Shown piece by piece: positions 61,071 to 64,000 of a stretch of DNA of 64,000 nt. Made by a program: the position numbers and the translations under genes. Every line of letters starts with the position of its first letter. Position 1 is the first letter of the stretch. Below the pieces are notes generated by a model. It was not told where the DNA came from. It saw only the letters and a list, made by a program, of their open reading frames with translations, and searched no databases. The stretch comes from DASRJW01 sp964567755. GTDB lineage: Bacteria > Krumholzibacteriota > Krumholzibacteriia > G020349025. The DNA lies in contig CAZMNW010000065.1 of NCBI GenBank assembly GCA_964567755.1, positions 52,393 through 116,392 of the forward strand, read 5' to 3'.

Positions 61071-63620
61071 ATGATCATCACCAAGTTCGGCGGCACGTCC
61101 GTCGCCGATGCGGCGGCTCTCCGACGCCTGCACGCCATCGTTGCCGCACGTCGCGCCGAGAAGCCATTGGTCGTCGTCTCCGCCTTGGCCGGCGTGTCGG
61201 ACACACTGCACGCGATCTTTGGCGGCGCGTCCGGCACCGGCGACCTCTTGCATCGCCATCGCACCTTGCTCCTCGAAACAGCGGGATCGAGCGCCCTCGA
61301 ATCCCTCGAACCGTGGATCGAGATCTGCGAGCGCGGCCCGGGAGGTGCCGATGCCGCCTCGTATGCCGAGTGGATGGCGCTCGGAGAGCTCTTGTCCTCC
61401 AGCATCGTGGCGGCGGCACTGCGTGCGTGGGGATTGGCGACGCATTGGTTCGACGTACGAGGGGTGATGCGCACCTCTGGCGAAGACCCGGCGCGCGACC
61501 GTCCCGATCGTGACGTGCTGCAACGCCTCGCCGATCGTCACTTGCGCCGCGAGTTGGAGGGCGACGACATCATCGTGACCCAAGGCTTCATCGGATGCAA
61601 TGCGGCCGGGGGCACGACATTGCTCGGTCGCGGCGGCTCGGACTACAGCGCCTCGCTCCTGGGCGTCGCACTGCAGGCCGCGCGCATCGAGATCTGGACC
61701 GACGTGGACGGCGTCATGACCGGTCCGCCGCGGCTCGTGCCCGGGGCACGGCGCTTGAAGGTGTTGTCCTTCGATGAAGCCGCCGAGCTCGCCTACTTCG
61801 GCGCCAAAGTGCTGCATCCTTCGAGCCTACGACCGGCGCAGGAGGCGAGAATCCCTGTGCTGGTGGCGAACTCTCGCCATCCCGATGGCAGCGGCACGAT
61901 GATTGTCGCTGACCCCGCATCCGAACCCGACGAGCGCGCGGTCGTGCGTTCGGTGGCCGTCAAGCACGGGGTCGCCGTCGTCACCGTGCACTCCACCCGC
62001 ATGCTCATGGCGCATGGTTTCCTCGAGCGCATCTTCGCCGTGTTTTCGGCGCATGCGACACCCGTGGACCTCGTTGCCACCTCGGAGGTGAGCGTTTCGC
62101 TCACCGTCGACGAACCGAGCGCGCTCGATGCCATCGTGACGGCGCTCGGCGACATCGCCAGGGTCGAGGTCACGCCCGACATGGCCATCGTCTGCGTCGT
62201 CGGCGAGGGCATGCGTCGGGCGCGTGGGATTCCGGCGCGGATCTTTCGTGCTGTCGGCAGCACCGAGGTGCGCATGATCAGCCAGGGTGCCTCCGAGATC
62301 AATGTCAGCCTCGTGGTCGCATCGCGCGACGCCGACGATGTGGTGCGGCGGCTGCACGACGAGTTCTTCCAAGGCAACCTGCCGCGCGCCATCTTCGGCG
62401 AGTCGCACACCGACCTGGAAACCATGCGCGCCGACACCGCTGCCGTCACCACGCCAAGCGTGCACCGCCTGTCCGGCGTGGCGAACGAGCTCGCCGCCGC
62501 ACACGGCACGCCTTTTTATCTCTACGAGCTCGACCGCATCGAAGCTCAGCACCGGTTGCTGCAAGCTGCCCTCGCGCCCGCGCGTGCCCGTATCGCCTAT
62601 GCCTGCAAGGCCAACTTCCACCCCGCGATCTTCGCCCTGATGCGCGATCTCGGCGTCGGCATCGACGCCGTCTCCCCCATGGAAGTCGAACGGGCGCTCG
62701 CGACCGGCATTCCCGCCGCAGACATTCTCTTCACCGCCAACAACGTCGCCCCCGCGGCCATTTTCGATCTGCACGATCGCGGCGTGCGCGTCAACCTGGG
62801 CTCGCTGTCGGATGTGCGCCGGTTCGCCGCCCAGCGCAGCGGCACTGCGGTTTTCTTGCGCTTCAACCCCGGCATCGGTGGCGGCCACCATGCACACGTC
62901 GTGACCGGCGGCCTGGATTCCAAGTTCGGCATTCTAGAAGACGACCTGCGCGAAGCACGCGACGTTCTCGCCGCACGCGACATCCAAGTGGTCGGTCTGC
63001 ATGCACACATCGGCTCGGGCAACCTCGACCCTGCGCCGCTGCTCGAGGCGGCGCGGCGTTTGGCGCACGCCGCCGCTTTGTTCCCGCACCTGCAGGCGCT
63101 CAACGTCGGCGGCGGCCTCGGCATCCCTTATCGCCGCGGCGATCCGGAGTTCGCGCTCGACGCGTACGGCGCCGGCCTGCGTGCCGTCTTGTCCGAGGTC
63201 GAAACCGAGCTCGGCCGCTCCCTCGAGCTGTGGGTCGAGCCCGGACGTTTCTTGGTGGCGCAAGCGGGCACTCTGGTGGCGCGCGTCACCTGCCGCAAGG
63301 AGACCGCCGGCCACATCTATATCGGGCTCGACACGGGGATGAACCACTTACTGCGCCCAGCGCTCTACGGCGCCTATCACGCCATCCGCAACCTGAGCGC
63401 ACCAGACGCACCGATCGAGTGCGTCGATGTCGTCGGCAACATCTGCGAATCCGCCGACATCTTCGCCGCCAACCGTCCGCTGCCGTCACCACAAGAAGGC
63501 CATCTGCTCGCAATCGAGAATGTTGGCGCCTACGGTTTCGCCATGGCGTCGCACTACAACCTCTGGCCCCTGCCTCGCGAATGGGTCCTCCGCGACGGCC
63601 GAGTCGTGGCCGATGCATGA
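61071..63620 (+). CDS. lysAC: Bifunctional aspartokinase / diaminopimelate decarboxylase
   Basis: 849 residues. Residues 1-460 are a full aspartokinase: KFGGTSVADAAALRRL, GRGGSDYSASLLGV and two ACT-type regulatory repeats (SEVSVSLTVDEPSALDAIV, STEVRMISQGASEINVSLVV). Residues 475-849 are diaminopimelate decarboxylase: the PLP Lys in YACKANFHP (about residue 513), HIGSGNLDPAPL and the CES motif in VVGNICESADIF. The fusion joins the first and last steps of lysine biosynthesis and is known from Xanthomonadaceae and some others. Lysine feedback through the ACT domains would then affect both activities. Confidence 0.95.
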   Translation: MIITKFGGTSVADAAALRRLHAIVAARRAEKPLVVVSALAGVSDTLHAIFGGASGTGDLLHRHRTLLLETAGSSALESLEPWIEICERGPGGADAASYAEWMALGELLSSSIVAAALRAWGLATHWFDVRGVMRTSGEDPARDRPDRDVLQRLADRHLRRELEGDDIIVTQGFIGCNAAGGTTLLGRGGSDYSASLLGVALQAARIEIWTDVDGVMTGPPRLVPGARRLKVLSFDEAAELAYFGAKVLHPSSLRPAQEARIPVLVANSRHPDGSGTMIVADPASEPDERAVVRSVAVKHGVAVVTVHSTRMLMAHGFLERIFAVFSAHATPVDLVATSEVSVSLTVDEPSALDAIVTALGDIARVEVTPDMAIVCVVGEGMRRARGIPARIFRAVGSTEVRMISQGASEINVSLVVASRDADDVVRRLHDEFFQGNLPRAIFGESHTDLETMRADTAAVTTPSVHRLSGVANELAAAHGTPFYLYELDRIEAQHRLLQAALAPARARIAYACKANFHPAIFALMRDLGVGIDAVSPMEVERALATGIPAADILFTANNVAPAAIFDLHDRGVRVNLGSLSDVRRFAAQRSGTAVFLRFNPGIGGGHHAHVVTGGLDSKFGILEDDLREARDVLAARDIQVVGLHAHIGSGNLDPAPLLEAARRLAHAAALFPHLQALNVGGGLGIPYRRGDPEFALDAYGAGLRAVLSEVETELGRSLELWVEPGRFLVAQAGTLVARVTCRKETAGHIYIGLDTGMNHLLRPALYGAYHAIRNLSAPDAPIECVDVVGNICESADIFAANRPLPSPQEGHLLAIENVGAYGFAMASHYNLWPLPREWVLRDGRVVADA

Positions 63621-63810
63621 GCCGCTTAGCGTCTCGAGGCGTTGCGTCGAGATTTTCATGAGCCAGCTTCCCTTGCAGATTGGGAATCGAGACGCCGCGG
63701 GCGACGACGCCGGGAGCCGCGGCCGTGAACCGATCGGTTTACATAACCTCCGGCGGAGTTCGAAGAGGCGTATTATCGAAGTCAGGCAGCTCCGGGGATG
63801 GTCGTCGGAT

Positions 63811-64000
63811 TCACGTAACGGAGGCTCCGAAAAAACCGGTGCGGTTCAGCCCGTAGCGAAAGATGCGATACCGGTCAATGAGATAAACGTCGCTGCTCGA
63901 ACTGCCCCAGATTTTGTCTCCGCCGAGCATGTTGCTCACCAGCGTCCAGGACTTGCCCTCATAGTGAAGCACGATGCCAGGACCGACTGCAAAAACATCG
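63811..64000 (-). CDS. C-terminal end of a propeller-type exported protein
   Basis: The frame is open from the right edge of the window to TGA at 63811-63813. It reads DVFAVGPGIVLHYEGKSW, then a second unit SSSSDVYLIDRYRIFRYG. This is the repeat found in bacterial beta-propellers with WGSS-SDVFAVG units. The start lies beyond the window. Location is probably extracellular or periplasmic. Confidence 0.7.
   Translation of the reverse strand, partial: DVFAVGPGIVLHYEGKSWTLVSNMLGGDKIWGSSSSDVYLIDRYRIFRYGLNRTGFFGASVT

Overview
The window is a GC-rich bacterial chromosome segment with short intergenic gaps and many secreted or surface proteins. The huge surface protein at about 40-45 kb ends in a Pro-Asn-Pro-Phe-Asn-Pro / FlgD-like sorting module. 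Together with propeller-bearing Ser/Thr kinases, an 11-gene nuo operon without nuoEFG and large secreted metallopeptidases, this points to the FCB side of the tree, with Candidatus Eisenbacteria-like lineages as the best guess. That is an inference from gene content; no rRNA or marker tree was available. No tRNA, rRNA gene, CRISPR array, complete insertion sequence or prophage was seen.

Layout. 0-9.5 kb: a 5'-truncated M14 carboxypeptidase, two Pkn2-type Ser/Thr kinases (one with TolB-like and TPR domains, one membrane-anchored with a beta-propeller) around a 64-residue Cys protein, a frameshifted outer-membrane barrel and an APC transporter. 9.6-14.3 kb: a duplicated VWA/OmpA gene; a broken partial copy and the intact copy lie as direct repeats around an octaheme cytochrome, a four-TM membrane protein and a relic of a TPR gene. 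14.4-26.5 kb: a long U32 protein, DUF4126 and DinB-like proteins, a TPR protein, a DUF4331 protein split into two genes, an ECF sigma/anti-sigma pair, a methyltransferase and a secreted protein with four repeats. 26.8-35.9 kb: S9 and M13 peptidases, a VapC relic, MtfA-like peptidase, cupin, YjbQ protein, BamE-like lipoprotein, a decayed F420-type reductase, a secreted acetamidase and a dienelactone hydrolase. 36-39.5 kb: archaeal-type ATP-dependent DNA ligase, a long structured leader with a tiny ORF, a His-rich NicO/SafE-type transporter and dCTP deaminase. 39.6-45 kb: a 1771-residue surface protein with three seven-bladed FG-GAP propellers. 45.2-55.6 kb: nuoABCDHIJKLMN. 55.7-63.6 kb: class II ribonucleotide reductase, a small unknown protein, DNA polymerase IV and an aspartokinase/diaminopimelate decarboxylase fusion. 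The right edge cuts another propeller-type protein.

How the parts fit. The nuo genes make the membrane and connecting arms of complex I, and the octaheme cytochrome adds periplasmic electron transfer. NrdJ and dCTP deaminase supply deoxynucleotides, and the NrdJ promoter region carries DnaA-box and NrdR-like sites. LysC-LysA covers the first and last steps of lysine synthesis. The kinases, the ECF pair and many exported peptidases and repeat proteins suggest an organism that invests heavily in surface and degradative functions. The feature I find most worth follow-up is the structured leader between about 37.65 and 37.97 kb. It has a Shine-Dalgarno element perfectly complementary to the 16S rRNA tail, a 14-codon ORF, several perfect hairpins and a strong terminator.
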